The notes beneath the pieces were generated by a model. That model did not search any database. It worked only from the letters and a program-made list of their open reading frames with translations, and had not been told where the DNA came from. A program made the translations under genes and the position numbers. Shown here piece after piece: positions 5,423-5,464 of a stretch of 5,464 nt of DNA. Source of the DNA: an uncultured Plesiomonas sp. (GTDB taxonomy: Bacteria; Pseudomonadota; Gammaproteobacteria; Enterobacterales; CAMTGL01); the NCBI GenBank assembly GCA_947071955.1, contig CAMTGL010000143.1, positions 1 through 5,464 of the forward strand, written 5' to 3'. How positions within the stretch are numbered: the first letter of the stretch is position 1; each line of letters starts with the position of its first letter.

Positions 5423-5428
5423 ACAACC

Positions 5429-5464
5429 GTGTCTAAGCGTCGAGTTGTTGTGACTGGACTGGGC
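5429..5464 (+). CDS. fabF: 3-oxoacyl-ACP synthase II FabF, first 12 codons (cut by the window edge)
   Basis: Only MSKRRVVVTGLG is present, but this is the characteristic N-terminus of FabF, and the position after acpP is the expected one. FabF (KAS II) elongates acyl-ACPs, notably palmitoleoyl-ACP to cis-vaccenoyl-ACP in E. coli. The start is GTG, preceded at six bases by a very strong GGAGG. Because the acpP terminator lies between, fabF must depend on readthrough or on a promoter in 5393-5428, where I see no convincing one. The active-site residues lie outside the window. Confidence 0.93.
   Translation, partial: MSKRRVVVTGLG

Overview
This window is a housekeeping lipid-synthesis locus from a gammaproteobacterium. 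The gene order, read from the translations, is yceF (minus strand, cut by the left edge), then on the plus strand yceD, rpmF, plsX, fabH, fabD, fabG, acpP and the first codons of fabF (cut by the right edge). This is the arrangement known from Escherichia coli and relatives. The proteins are close to the E. coli versions as I recall them; the second half of ACP looks identical from the DSL motif until near the C-terminus. Several differences (ACP ending ANQQ, L32 of 56 residues, PlsX of 341 residues) suggest another genus, perhaps in or near Enterobacterales, Aeromonadales or Vibrionales. Genus cannot be fixed from this sequence alone. I see no mobile element, tRNA, CRISPR array or sign of horizontal transfer.

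Layout: positions 1-316 encode the N-terminal part of YceF, a Maf-family nucleotide pyrophosphatase. Positions 317-460 are the divergent regulatory region. It holds a near-consensus sigma70 promoter (TTGACT, 17 bp, TAATAT) with a GC-rich discriminator and a perfect 6-1-6 palindrome over the -35 element. From 461 to 4939 the genes yceD, rpmF, plsX, fabH, fabD and fabG are closely packed (gaps 19, 12, 6, 76 and 10 nt) and form one probable operon. Positions 4940-5097 are a leader and promoter region for acpP, with a FadR-like site, a sigma70-type promoter and a 5' hairpin. acpP is followed by a very strong intrinsic terminator (5360-5392). fabF then begins with a GTG start whose Shine-Dalgarno sequence sits inside a small hairpin.

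How the genes work together: PlsX converts acyl-ACP to acyl-phosphate for phospholipid synthesis. FabD makes malonyl-ACP, FabH starts chains from acetyl-CoA and malonyl-ACP, FabG does the first reduction of each cycle, FabF elongates, and AcpP carries every intermediate. YceD and ribosomal protein L32 tie the cluster to ribosome production, so membrane and ribosome supply may be co-regulated with growth rate.

No undescribed system is present in the coding content. The points worth a second look are regulatory: the yceD promoter palindrome, the duplicated yceD start, the acpP upstream site and leader hairpin, and the masked fabF ribosome binding site.
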